From Devosia sp. A16 (lineage in GTDB: Bacteria > Pseudomonadota > Alphaproteobacteria > Rhizobiales > Devosiaceae), in the NCBI RefSeq assembly GCF_001402915.1, contig NZ_CP012945.1, positions 1,899,501-1,963,500 of the forward strand: a stretch of DNA of 64,000 bases. Reading direction: 5' to 3'. Below the pieces are notes generated by a model. The model searched no databases and had not been told where the DNA came from. It saw only the letters and a list, made by a program, of their open reading frames with translations. This document shows positions 48,543 to 57,479 of this stretch, one piece after another (position 1 is the first letter of the stretch; each line of letters begins with the position of its first letter). The position numbers were made by a program, and so were the translations under genes.

Positions 48543-49238
48543 ATGCCCGCTCCCGTCGTCGATGCCAAAGGCATCAATCTGCACCTGAAGAGCGGAGCCA
48601 CTTCGCTGCACATCCTGCGGGATGTCGACCTCAGCCTCGCCCCGGGCGAAGTCGCCGCCATCGTCGGCCCCTCGGGCAGCGGCAAGACCTCGCTGCTGAT
48701 GGTGCTGTCCGGTCTCGAGCAGGCGAGCTCAGGTTCGATCAGGGTCGCCGGCACCGATATCGCGACGCTCAACGAAGACCGGCTCGCTATCTTCCGGCGC
48801 AATGCGCTGGGCATCCTGTTCCAGAATTTCCACCTCATTCCCTCGCTCACCGCACTCGAGAACGTCGCCCTCACCCTCGAGATCGCCGAACCGTCGCTGC
48901 CCTGGTCCGAGATTCAGAGCCGCGCCGCCGCGGCGCTCGGCGATGTCGGCCTCGCCGGTCGCCTCACGCACCTGCCGAGCGCACTGTCGGGCGGCGAACA
49001 GCAGCGGGTCGGCCTCGCCCGCGCCATCGTCGGCAACCCCAAGCTGCTGTTGGCGGATGAGCCCACCGGGAACCTCGACCAGGAAACCGGCGCGCATGTG
49101 ATCGAACTGATGTTCGGCATCGCGCGCCAGCGCGGCACGGCGATCCTGCTGATCACCCACGACGCTTCGCTGGCCGCCAAGGCCGATCGCCAGCTGCGCA
49201 TGAACGAGGGACAACTCAGCGAGCAGGTGCGGGCGTGA
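48543..49238 (+). CDS. ABC transporter ATP-binding protein (YbbA/LolD type)
   Basis: A 231-residue ATPase of the MacB/LolD group: Walker A GPSGSGKTS, signature SALSGGEQQR, Walker B LLLADEPTGNLD and LITHDAS. The LxxxxFRRxxxGxxFQNFHL segment is also typical. It is followed at once by a large FtsX-type permease, with stop and start overlapping. Such pairs move lipoproteins, lipids or hydrophobic compounds, and YbbAP-type function is largely unknown. Confidence 0.93.
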   Translation: MPAPVVDAKGINLHLKSGATSLHILRDVDLSLAPGEVAAIVGPSGSGKTSLLMVLSGLEQASSGSIRVAGTDIATLNEDRLAIFRRNALGILFQNFHLIPSLTALENVALTLEIAEPSLPWSEIQSRAAAALGDVGLAGRLTHLPSALSGGEQQRVGLARAIVGNPKLLLADEPTGNLDQETGAHVIELMFGIARQRGTAILLITHDASLAAKADRQLRMNEGQLSEQVRA

Positions 49239-51790
49239 GTGCCGCCGCTGCGGCTCTGCGCGGCTGGCTGCGGGTCGCCCTGCGGGACCTGCGCGGCGAC
49301 CTGCGGCGCTTCACCATCCTGCTCGCCTGTCTGGCGCTCGGCGTCGGCACCATTACCCTCGTCGGCTCGGTGGGCGCGGCGCTGCAATCGGCGCTGCTGC
49401 GCGACGCCCGCACGCTGCTCGGCGGCGACATCGAGGCACAGCTCTCCTACCGCGCCGCCAACCCGGAGGAACGACAGGCGTTCGAGCGGCTGGGCAAGCT
49501 CGGCGAAGTCATCGAGGTGATGGGCCGTGGCGATGCCGGCGAGCAGAACAGCTTTCTCGCCATCCGCGCCGTCGACGCCAACTACCCGTTGATCGGCACG
49601 GTGACCGTCACCGGCGCCAACGCCCCGCTCTCGCAGTTGCTGGCCCGCCGCGACGACGGCAGCTTCGGCCTCGTTGCCGACCAGTTGCTGCTCGATCGGC
49701 TGGGCCTCAAGCTCGGCGACAAGCTCACCATCAGCGACGCCAGCTTCACCCTCGCCGGCGTTATCGGCGCCGAGCCCGACCGCATCACCGCCGGGCTGCA
49801 GTTCGGGCTGCCGGTGCTGATGTCGGTCGACGCGCTCAACGCCACGGGGATTCTCGCGCCCGGCGTCCTCGCCAGTTATCGCTACAAGATCCTGCTCGAT
49901 GGCACCGATCCGGACGGGGCCATGCAGCAGATCGCCACTGCCTTCCCCAAGGCCGGCTGGAAGCTCGCCGGCCCCAAGGATGCCACGGCCGACCTTGCGC
50001 GCTTCTTCGACATGTTCGCGCGCTTCCTCACCATCGTGGGCTTGTCCTCGCTGCTGGTCGGCGGGCTCGGCGTCTCCAACGCCATCTCCGCCTATGTCAC
50101 CGAACGGCAGCGTTCCATCGCCACCATGAAGGCGCTCGGCGCCACCGGTGCGCGTATCCTCGTCCACTTCCTCACCCAGGTGATGTTGCTGACCCTTGCC
50201 GGCATCATCGTAGGCCTGGTGCTGGGCGCGCTGCTCACCGCGGCGCTGCTGCCGATCCTCGGCGGCCTGCTCGGCCTGGCGCTGCCACCGGTGGTGGCTC
50301 CGATGACGCTGTGGACCGCAGCCGGCTTCGGCGCCCTCACCGGCTTCGCCTTCGGCTATCTGCCGCTGCGCCGCGCCGAAAAGCTGAAGCCGGCGCTGCT
50401 GTTCCGCTCCGCCGGCTCGGCCGTCGAAGGCGGGCTCGACTGGCGGGATATGCTGAAGCCGGGCCTGTGGCTGCCGCTCGGTGTCGCCGCTGCCGGTATC
50501 TACGCCCTGGCGGCCTTCACCACCGGTCGTCCGCTGCTGGTGCTGTGGTATGCCATCGGCGTCCTCGGCGCCTTCGTCGTGCTGCGCGGCGCGGCGTGGC
50601 TGCTGCAGCGTGGCCTCAGGCTGCTTCCACCGCTCGGCAATGCGGCGCTCCGCAATGCCGTCAAGTCGATCTGGCGCCCCGGCGCCCCCGCCCCGGTGGT
50701 GATCCTGTCGCTGGGGCTGGGACTGGCGCTGCTGCTGCTGATCGCCCTGATCGATGGAAACCTGCGCCATCAGCTCGCCCGCGAATCGATTCCCAACGCG
50801 CCGAGCTTCGTCTTCATGGATTTGTTCGAGGACGAGGTGGATTCGCTCAAGCAGTTCGCCGTCGGCGACAAATCGGTCGAGAGTTTCGCCTCGCTGCCCA
50901 TGGTCACCGGCGCTATCGAGGCGATCAACGATACGCCCATCGCCGAGCTCAACCGCCAGCCGCCGTCCGAATTCGCCTTCGTGCTGGAGGGTGAGATCCC
51001 GCTTTCCGCGTCCGACACGCTGCCCGACCAGTCGACCATCACCGAAGGCAGCTGGTGGCCGCCAGGTTTCATCGGCCCGCCGGAGGTCTCGGTGTTCTAT
51101 CGGCTCAAGGAGCCGCTGGGGCTGAAGCTCGGCGACATGCTCACCTTCCGCATCTTCGGCGAGGAAGTGAAGGTGAAGATCGGCAGCTTCCGCGACTACG
51201 CCTGGCGTTCCGGCAGCGTCAATTTCGGCTTCGTGCTATCGCCCAATGCGCTGGCGGATTTCCCGCTGAGCTATCTCGGCCTGCTCAAGGCGGTGCCCGG
51301 CCAGGAGACTGCGGTACAGCAGCGCCTCGTCGCCGCCTTCCCCGACCTGCTGTTCCTGCCGGTGGGCGAGGCGCTCGCAACCTTTGCCGCCATCCTCGCC
51401 AATGTCACCACGGCGGTAGAAGTCATCGGCGGCCTCGCCGTGGTCAGCGGTGTACTCGTGCTTGCCGGCGCCATGGCCGCCGGCCGCAAGCAGCGCGAAT
51501 CCGATGCGGTGGTGATGAAGGTGCTGGGCGCCACGCGCGGCGACGTGATCCGCGCCTACCTTGTCGAATACGGGCTGCTCGGCTTGCTCGCCGCCGTGCT
51601 GGCGGCGCTGCTTGGCCTTGCCGGCACCTGGGCCTTCGTCGAGTTCGTGCTGGAGATCGACTTCTGGGCCGATCCGGCGCTGCTCGTCTGGGTCGCCCTC
51701 GGCACCATCGCACTGGCCATCGCGGTCGGCATACTCACCACCTGGTCGGCCCTCTCCACCCGGCCGGCCAGCTTCCTGCGCGAGGAGTGA
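49235..51790 (+). CDS. FtsX-family ABC permease (YbbP type)
   Basis: An 851-residue membrane protein. A helix near the N terminus (FTILLACLALGVGTITLVGS) is followed by a periplasmic domain, three helices (about 265-385), a second periplasmic domain (about 515-720) and a final FtsX block (AVVSGVLVLAGAMAAGRKQR and on). This doubled FtsX layout is that of YbbP. The start GTG overlaps the ATPase stop (GTGA), showing coupling. Substrate is unknown; an exporter or envelope role is inferred from the family. Confidence 0.92.
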   Translation: MSAAAAALRGWLRVALRDLRGDLRRFTILLACLALGVGTITLVGSVGAALQSALLRDARTLLGGDIEAQLSYRAANPEERQAFERLGKLGEVIEVMGRGDAGEQNSFLAIRAVDANYPLIGTVTVTGANAPLSQLLARRDDGSFGLVADQLLLDRLGLKLGDKLTISDASFTLAGVIGAEPDRITAGLQFGLPVLMSVDALNATGILAPGVLASYRYKILLDGTDPDGAMQQIATAFPKAGWKLAGPKDATADLARFFDMFARFLTIVGLSSLLVGGLGVSNAISAYVTERQRSIATMKALGATGARILVHFLTQVMLLTLAGIIVGLVLGALLTAALLPILGGLLGLALPPVVAPMTLWTAAGFGALTGFAFGYLPLRRAEKLKPALLFRSAGSAVEGGLDWRDMLKPGLWLPLGVAAAGIYALAAFTTGRPLLVLWYAIGVLGAFVVLRGAAWLLQRGLRLLPPLGNAALRNAVKSIWRPGAPAPVVILSLGLGLALLLLIALIDGNLRHQLARESIPNAPSFVFMDLFEDEVDSLKQFAVGDKSVESFASLPMVTGAIEAINDTPIAELNRQPPSEFAFVLEGEIPLSASDTLPDQSTITEGSWWPPGFIGPPEVSVFYRLKEPLGLKLGDMLTFRIFGEEVKVKIGSFRDYAWRSGSVNFGFVLSPNALADFPLSYLGLLKAVPGQETAVQQRLVAAFPDLLFLPVGEALATFAAILANVTTAVEVIGGLAVVSGVLVLAGAMAAGRKQRESDAVVMKVLGATRGDVIRAYLVEYGLLGLLAAVLAALLGLAGTWAFVEFVLEIDFWADPALLVWVALGTIALAIAVGILTTWSALSTRPASFLREE

Positions 51791-51841
51791 TGAGCTCGCG
51801 ATTTGACTGCACCGGAGAACCTGGTCGTGCTCGGGCGTTTG

Positions 51842-51862
51842 CCCACCCACCGGGTGGGTGGG
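51842..51862 (+). terminator. Perfect hairpin after the FtsX permease gene
   Basis: CCCACCCAC and GTGGGTGGG are exact complements around CGG, 50 bases after the permease stop. The stem is very stable, but only GGTTAT follows, with no T run. It may stop transcription or protect the end of the message. Confidence 0.45.
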
Positions 51863-51926
51863 GTTATCGCCGTGGTTCAACTCATCCCCGATGTGATTTA
51901 CCGTCCCGCCAGGAAAGGAGACCCCC

Positions 51927-52535
51927 ATGCGCCGACTATTCCTTGCCCTGGTCCTGCTGCTCGTTCCGACAGTGCACGCCGCCGAACCGCAGATCGAGGA
52001 AGTTCGCGCCGCCTGGGATGCCTGTTCGGAGCTGCTCGACACCACCCCCGATGACTGGACCGGCTGGCGCCGCAACTTCGACGGCGGCTACGCCGACCAT
52101 TTCGAGTTCCACGACGGTGGCGACAACGCCGCCTCGGTGCTGGTGCAGACCTGGCTGATCGACGCCATCGCCACCCAGACCGACACCTCGTGCTTCCGCC
52201 CCGATGGCAGCCTCGCCTTCATCTACTCAGAGATGATCTCTCCCAACCTCGCCGCGGGCGCCGCGGGCGGCGCCATCACCCGCGAGGGCCGACTTTACTT
52301 CGCCCCCGATGGTCATCTGCTGCGGCTGCTCAAGCGCATCACCGAGGCGGGCAAGGAGGTGGCGCCGATCGACAACGACAAATACCAGCTGGCCCGCGGC
52401 TGCGGCCTCACCACTCCGCACGCCACCGTCGACGACGTGCGCTCCCACCTGATCGCCGAACTCGGCGACATCGAGGGGACACGGGGCAAATATGTGCCCG
52501 AGCCGCTGGATTGGTGCGGGATGGAAGTGGAGTAG
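51927..52535 (+). CDS. Secreted protein of unknown function
   Basis: A 202-residue protein with signal peptide MRRLFLALVLLLVPTVHA and AGGAAAGGAG seven bases before the ATG. The mature part has four cysteines (WDACSELL, TSCFRPDG, GCGLTTPH, DWCGMEVE), which suit two disulfides. I do not recognise the family. It stands after the ABC exporter on the same strand, but a strong hairpin and a likely own promoter separate them. Confidence 0.8.
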   Translation: MRRLFLALVLLLVPTVHAAEPQIEEVRAAWDACSELLDTTPDDWTGWRRNFDGGYADHFEFHDGGDNAASVLVQTWLIDAIATQTDTSCFRPDGSLAFIYSEMISPNLAAGAAGGAITREGRLYFAPDGHLLRLLKRITEAGKEVAPIDNDKYQLARGCGLTTPHATVDDVRSHLIAELGDIEGTRGKYVPEPLDWCGMEVE

Positions 52536-52549
52536 CTGAGAAGCCGGAG

Positions 52550-52672
52550 CGGGCTGACCCCCACCCTTGATCCCTCCCCCTAAGAAGGGGAGGGAGACGC
52601 CAACTTCGATATTGGTGGAAGGGTCTCCCTCCCCATGTTTAGGGGGAGGGGACAGGGGTGGGGGTCAGCCCG
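52550..52672. repeat. Intergenic palindromic repeat (family A)
   Basis: GCGGGCTGACCCCCACCC (52550-52567) is repeated exactly in inverse at 52655-52672. Inside is a second pair, CCCTCCCCCTAA and GGGGGAGGG. It fills the gap between convergent genes. Confidence 0.85.
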
Positions 52673-52701
52673 CACCAGCCCTTCGGTCGTCGCTGCAGCC
52701 C

Positions 52702-53595
52702 CTAATCCGGCTGCCCACCCACCTTGTTGACGGCCGACGACCCGGCCTCGATCCCCCGCCGCAGGCTCGTCTCGAGATCGGCGCCCCGCAGTTCGGCCGA
52801 GACGAACGCCGCGGCGAACGCATCGCCGGCGCCCGTGGTATCGACCACCTTCACCTTGGGCGCCGGCAGCTTCAGCTTGACGCCCGACGCATCGCCCACC
52901 GCCGCGCCATCGGCGCCGAGCTTGACCACCACCTGCCGGTAGTTCGATCCCAGCACCTGCATCTGCGTCGCGAGATCGGCGCTGCCCGACAAGGCCACCG
53001 CCTCGTCGGCATTGGCGAACAGCGTCGAGAACCCTTTGGTCCACTCGAGGAACTTGTCGGCCCCGACTTCCTCGACGAAGCCGACCGAAGCCGCGTCGAC
53101 CGCCACCGGGATGCCCCGCGATTGGGCCTCCTCGGCCATCCAGCGGGCCGCGTGGCGCGGCTTCTCCGCGAAGAGCGAGTAGCCGGACACCAGCACGAAG
53201 CGCGTCTCCTCGAGCAGCCATACCGGCATATCGGAGTGCGACAAGTCGAGGTTCGCCCCGCGATCGGTAAGAAAGCTCCGCTCCCCATCCGGATCGACGA
53301 TGATCACCAGGATGCCGGACGGCTTGACGGGGTCGGCGATCAGCACCGGCTCGACGTGGAACCCCCGCAGGTATGCCTCGAGATGCGGCTTGTCGCGCGC
53401 CCCGACCCGCGCCACGAAGCTGACGGGCGTGCCCATCGAGCCCAGCCAGACCGCCTGGTTGGCGCCGGAGCCGCCTGGGCGCTGGGTGATCTGCGCCCGC
53501 CGGTCCGAACCGCGCACCAGCGGCCCCTCCGGCAGCACGATGACGTCGGTCATCACGTCGCCGATGACGATGACCCGGCCGGCGCTGTCGCTCAT
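52702..53595 (-). CDS. psuK: PfkB-family kinase, probable pseudouridine kinase PsuK
   Basis: A 297-residue sugar kinase. The N-terminal PfkB motif is GGSGANQAVWLGSMG and the C-terminal one DTTGAGDAFAAAF, with the catalytic Asp. PfkB kinases vary in substrate. The identity as pseudouridine kinase comes from its ATGA overlap with the psuG glycosidase gene, which acts on the product, pseudouridine 5'-phosphate. Other PfkB sugars are possible. Confidence 0.85.
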   Translation of the reverse strand: MSDSAGRVIVIGDVMTDVIVLPEGPLVRGSDRRAQITQRPGGSGANQAVWLGSMGTPVSFVARVGARDKPHLEAYLRGFHVEPVLIADPVKPSGILVIIVDPDGERSFLTDRGANLDLSHSDMPVWLLEETRFVLVSGYSLFAEKPRHAARWMAEEAQSRGIPVAVDAASVGFVEEVGADKFLEWTKGFSTLFANADEAVALSGSADLATQMQVLGSNYRQVVVKLGADGAAVGDASGVKLKLPAPKVKVVDTTGAGDAFAAAFVSAELRGADLETSLRRGIEAGSSAVNKVGGQPD

Positions 53596-54515
53596 TTATT
53601 GAGTTTCGCCAGCGCCACCGCGATCTCGGACGCCACCCGAGCGTTGTTTTCGACCAGCGCGATATTGGCGACGAGGCTCTTGCCGTCGGTCAGCTCGAAG
53701 ATGCGCTTCAACAGGAACGGTGTCAGGTCCTTGCGGCTCACCCCTTCCTTCTCGGCGCCCTTGATCGCCTCGTTGATCCGGCCCTCGATCATGTCCTTGT
53801 CGAGCGCCGCGCTTTCGGGGATCGGGTTGGCGACCAGTACGCCGCCCAGCCCGAGCGCGAACTGCAGCGCGATGACCTTGGCCGCCTCCTTGCCGCTCTC
53901 GACCCGATGGTCGACCTTGCCGCCCGACTGGCGCGCCCAGAACGCCGGGAAGTCGGCGGTCTGGAAACCCAGCACCGGCACGCCCTTGCTCTCCAGCACT
54001 TCGAGCGTCTTGGGAATGTCGAGGATCGACTTGGCGCCGGCGCAGACCACCGCCACCTGGGTGCGGCCGAGCTCATCGAGATCGGCCGAGATATCGAAGG
54101 TGGTCTCGGCGCCGCGGTGCACCCCGCCGATGCCGCCGGTCGCGAACACCTGGATGCCCGCAGCTTCCGCCGCCATCATCGTCGTCGCCACCGTGGTGCC
54201 GGCCACTTCGCCGGACGCCAGCAGCGCCGCGACATCGCGGCGCGAGGCCTTGGCGGCCTTGCCGCCGGTCTGTGCCAGGCGCTCGAGATCCTTGGCCGTC
54301 ACGCCCACCTTGAACTTGCCGTCCATGATGGCGATCGTCGCCGGCACCGCACCGTTTTTCTCGATCACCGCCTCGACGTTCTGCGCCATCTCGAGGTTCT
54401 GCGGGTATGGCATGCCATGGGTGATGATGGTGGATTCGAGCGCCACCACCGGCTGCCCGGCGTCGAGCGCCTTCTTCACGGCCGGCGAGATGGAGAGATG
54501 CTTTTTGAGGCTCAC
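53592..54515 (-). CDS. psuG: Pseudouridine-5'-phosphate glycosidase
   Basis: Splits pseudouridine 5'-phosphate to uracil and ribose 5-phosphate. The 307-residue protein has the family motifs VVALESTIITHGMPYPQNLE, GVTAKDLERLA, ASRRDVAALLASG, GTTVATTMMAAEAAGI, FATGGIGGVHRG and FPAFWARQSG. The start is GTG at 54515. Overlaps psuK. A 10-bp inverted repeat 36 bases upstream is a possible operator. Confidence 0.97.
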   Translation of the reverse strand: MSLKKHLSISPAVKKALDAGQPVVALESTIITHGMPYPQNLEMAQNVEAVIEKNGAVPATIAIMDGKFKVGVTAKDLERLAQTGGKAAKASRRDVAALLASGEVAGTTVATTMMAAEAAGIQVFATGGIGGVHRGAETTFDISADLDELGRTQVAVVCAGAKSILDIPKTLEVLESKGVPVLGFQTADFPAFWARQSGGKVDHRVESGKEAAKVIALQFALGLGGVLVANPIPESAALDKDMIEGRINEAIKGAEKEGVSRKDLTPFLLKRIFELTDGKSLVANIALVENNARVASEIAVALAKLNK

Positions 54516-54550
54516 GGGAGCGCCTTTCGGATACGAGGTTTGCCCCTGAC

Positions 54551-54576
54551 TTGAACTGAAAACGACTTCAGTTCAA
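54551..54576 (-). promoter_or_regulatory. Putative operator of psuGK: 10-bp inverted repeat
   Basis: TTGAACTGAA (54551-54560) and TTCAGTTCAA (54567-54576) are exact complements spaced by six bases with a central CG. No regulator gene lies beside psuG. The remainder of the gap to 55037 holds a GATCCGG/CCGGATC hairpin (54769-54790) and presumably the pot promoter, and no gene that I can support. Confidence 0.55.
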
Positions 54577-55037
54577 CTCCCTGAAAGCCGGCGTGAGCCG
54601 ACCGGTGCCGGCCGCACCGCGCCGTCTCGTCGCACCCCCGTCCTGCCCCTGCCGCCACGGCCCCTTGAACGTCCCCAAAACCCTTGCCCGCTGCCGCATT
54701 TCCCACTAGGTTTCGGCCGGCTGGAAGGCACGTCGCGAAGGGTCACGTCACTGCTTACGGTTATGGTTGATCCGGAGCCTCCGCCGGATCGATGGGCGCC
54801 CGGCTCAGGGCACATTGCGAACCCGAACTTTCCCGGCGCGACGCCCGCGCTGCTTGGCCTACCCTCCCGTGTACCCGCTCCCCGACATCTGGCAGTCCGT
54901 AGCCACGGTTGTCGCCCCCACCACCTCATTCGCCGCCCATTGGTCGGCCATCCGCCAACCGGCGCCTTCTCGGCGTCCGGCCACCATCATGCGCCGTCGG
55001 CCACCCGCGGCGCGGGACTGTAAGGAGACAACCACAC

Positions 55038-56126
55038 ATGCATAAGCCGATGCTCATCGCCCTGGGAGCACTGCTGATCGCAGCGCCTGTCCTGGCCCAG
55101 GACAACGTCGTCAACGTCTACAACTGGTCGGACTATATCGCCGAAGACACCATCGCCAATTTCGAAGCCGAGACCGGCATCAAGGTGAACTACGACGTCT
55201 ACGACAATAACGAGATCGTCGACGCCAAGCTGCTCGCCGGCAATTCCGGCTACGACATCGTGGTGCCCTCGGGCAGCTTCCTCGAGCGCCAGATCAAGGC
55301 CGGCCTGATCCTGCCGCTCGACAAGTCGAAGCTGACCAACCTCGGCAACCTCGACCCCGCCGTCATGGCGACCGCCGCCTCGCAGGATCCGGACAACGCC
55401 CATGGCGTGCCCTACATGATCAACACCATCGGGCTCGGCTACAATGTCGCCAAGGTGAAAGCGGCGCTCGGTGACGCGGCTCCCCTCGACAGCTGGGACC
55501 TGCTGTTCAAGCCCGAGGTCGTCGCCAAACTCAAGGATTGCGGCGTCGCCGTGCTCGACAGTCCGTCCGAGGTGATGGGTATCGCGCTGCACTATCTCGG
55601 TCTCGATCCCAATTCCGAGAACGAAGAGGATCTCGCCAAGGCCGAGGCCCTGATGGCCAGCATCAAGCCGTCGATCCGCTACTTCCATTCGAGCCAGTAC
55701 ATCGACGACCTGGGCAATGGCGAAATCTGTCTGGCGCTCGGCTATTCGGGCGACATCTTCATCGCCGCCGATGCCGCCAAGCAGGCCGCCCAGGGCAACG
55801 AGATCACTTACCTGATCCCCAAGGAAGGCGCTGCGACGCTGTTCGACTTCCTCGCCATCCCGGTCGATGCCCCGCATCCGGACAATGCGCTGAAGTTCAT
55901 CAACTACATCCTCGAGCCCAAGGTCGTGGCGGCGATCACCAACTACGTGTTCTACGCCAACCCCAACCTCAAGGCGCTGGAGTTCGTGAACGAGGACGTG
56001 AAGTCGAATCCGGGCATCTATCCGCCGGCCGAGACCATGGCCAAGGCTTTCGTAATGAAGGCGCACTCGCCCGAGTTCGAAGAGGTCTTGACCCGGACCT
56101 GGACCCGCATCAAAACCGGTCTGTAA
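55038..56126 (+). CDS. potF: Polyamine (putrescine/spermidine) ABC substrate-binding protein
   Basis: A 362-residue periplasmic protein with a signal (IALGALLIAAPVLAQ). The mature start VVNVYNWSDYIAEDTIANFE is the PotD/PotF signature, and LALGYSGDIFIAADAA and DFLAIPVDAPHPDNALKFIN are also typical. TAAGGAGA lies eight bases before the ATG. The following potGHI genes complete the transporter. The putrescine-type layout is suggested by the gene order; ligand not proven. Confidence 0.95.
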   Translation: MHKPMLIALGALLIAAPVLAQDNVVNVYNWSDYIAEDTIANFEAETGIKVNYDVYDNNEIVDAKLLAGNSGYDIVVPSGSFLERQIKAGLILPLDKSKLTNLGNLDPAVMATAASQDPDNAHGVPYMINTIGLGYNVAKVKAALGDAAPLDSWDLLFKPEVVAKLKDCGVAVLDSPSEVMGIALHYLGLDPNSENEEDLAKAEALMASIKPSIRYFHSSQYIDDLGNGEICLALGYSGDIFIAADAAKQAAQGNEITYLIPKEGAATLFDFLAIPVDAPHPDNALKFINYILEPKVVAAITNYVFYANPNLKALEFVNEDVKSNPGIYPPAETMAKAFVMKAHSPEFEEVLTRTWTRIKTGL

Positions 56127-56134
56127 TCTCCTCA

Positions 56135-56156
56135 GGGGGCAGCCTGCGCTGCCCCC
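56135..56156 (+). terminator. Intercistronic hairpin between potF and potG
   Basis: GGGGGCAG (56135-56142) and CTGCCCCC (56149-56156) pair around CCTGCG, followed by TTCAGTCTTTCT. Such hairpins often reduce expression of the transporter genes relative to the binding protein. Confidence 0.65.
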
Positions 56157-56179
56157 TTCAGTCTTTCTCCAGGTGCCGA

Positions 56180-57328
56180 ATGGCCAAGAAGCCGCAGCTC
56201 GCCATCGACACGCGCCCCTGGCGCGACCCGTCGGCCAAGCCGTTTGTGCGTATCCGCAACGTCTCCAAGAAGTTTGGCGACGTTTCGGCGGTGCACGAAG
56301 TGTCGCTCGACATCTACAAATCCGAGCTGTTCTGCCTGCTTGGCGGCTCGGGTTCCGGCAAATCGACGCTGCTGCGCATGCTCGCCGGCTTCGAGCAGCC
56401 GACCTCAGGCAGCATCGAGATCGACGGCCAGGACATGACCGAGGTGCCGCCGTACCACCGGCCGGTCAACATGATGTTCCAGTCCTACGCGCTGTTCCCG
56501 CACATGAACGTCGAGCAGAACATCGCCTATGGCCTCAAGCGCGATAACATGCCGCGCGGCGAGATCGCCGATCGCGTCGCTGAGCTCTTGAGCCTCGTCA
56601 AGCTCCAGGACTATGGCCGGCGTCGTCCGCACCAGCTGTCGGGCGGCCAGCGCCAGCGCGTTGCCCTTGCCCGCTCGCTGGCCAAGCGTCCCAAGCTGCT
56701 GCTGCTCGACGAACCGCTCGGCGCGCTCGACAAGAAGCTGCGCGAGGAAACCCAGTTCGAGCTGGTCAAGATCCAGGAATCGCTCGGCGTCACCTTCATC
56801 GTCGTCACCCACGACCAGGAAGAAGCGATGACGCTCGCCACCCGCATCGGGGTGATGAACCAGGGCGAGATCGCCATGATCGGCGAGCCGCACGACATCT
56901 ACGAGTTCCCCAATTCGCGCTTCGTTGCCGGCTTCATCGGCTCGGTGAACATGGTCGAGGGCGTCGTCACCGAGGACGAGCCGGACCATGTGCGCATCCG
57001 CTCGGCCGAACTCGGCTGCGACATCTATGTCGGCCATGGCGTCGATTGCGCCCCCGACCAGATTCTGTGGTGGGCCATCCGTCCTGAAAAGATGGAGCTG
57101 AGCCGCGAAAAACCGGAGGCGCTGAACGGCGCCAACGTCACCCGCGGCGTGGTCGAGGAGATCGGCTATCTGGGCGACATGAGCGTCTACCAGGTGCTGC
57201 TCGACAGCGGCAAACGCATCCGCGTCAGCCAGACCAATACGGTGCGCGGCAACCCCGACGCCATCACCTGGGAAGAACAGGTCTATGTCACCTGGGGCCC
57301 GAGCTCCGGTTCGGTGCTGACGGTATGA
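56180..57328 (+). CDS. potG: Polyamine ABC transporter ATP-binding protein
   Basis: A 382-residue ATPase: Walker A GGSGSGKST, signature HQLSGGQRQR, Walker B LLLLDEPLGALD, switch His VTHDQEEAM, and the PotA/G-type TOBE domain at the C terminus (about 285-380, including WWAIRPEKMELSRE). It begins with the potG-like leader DTRPWRDPSAKPFVRIRNVS. It follows potF after a hairpin. Confidence 0.95.
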   Translation: MAKKPQLAIDTRPWRDPSAKPFVRIRNVSKKFGDVSAVHEVSLDIYKSELFCLLGGSGSGKSTLLRMLAGFEQPTSGSIEIDGQDMTEVPPYHRPVNMMFQSYALFPHMNVEQNIAYGLKRDNMPRGEIADRVAELLSLVKLQDYGRRRPHQLSGGQRQRVALARSLAKRPKLLLLDEPLGALDKKLREETQFELVKIQESLGVTFIVVTHDQEEAMTLATRIGVMNQGEIAMIGEPHDIYEFPNSRFVAGFIGSVNMVEGVVTEDEPDHVRIRSAELGCDIYVGHGVDCAPDQILWWAIRPEKMELSREKPEALNGANVTRGVVEEIGYLGDMSVYQVLLDSGKRIRVSQTNTVRGNPDAITWEEQVYVTWGPSSGSVLTV

Positions 57329-57363
57329 GTGGGGCGATTTTCCAGCTTCGCCATCTCCACGGA

Positions 57364-57440
57364 ATCATTCCCGCGAAAGCGGGAACCTCTGTTTGCGGTG
57401 TTCGCGGCCAAACCGAGATCCACGCTTCCGCGGGGATGAC
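57364..57440. repeat. Intergenic palindromic repeat (family B) inside the pot operon
   Basis: TCATTCCCGCGAAAGCGGGA and CACGCTTCCGCGGGGATGA face each other between potG and potH. It shares its left arm with the copy at 27764. Confidence 0.75.
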
Positions 57441-57479
57441 TCGGCGCGAGTTGCGCAGCCGGGAAAGCGACATTCACCC

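Noticed and set aside
48914-50770. A 618-codon minus-strand frame opposite the FtsX permease gene.
   Set aside because: Low-complexity Gln/Gly/Arg-rich translation typical of an antisense shadow; the plus-strand frames have clear ABC motifs.
54763-55023. Short plus-strand frames before potF.
   Set aside because: No family, no good start site, and Pro/Arg-rich composition; more likely promoter and leader DNA.
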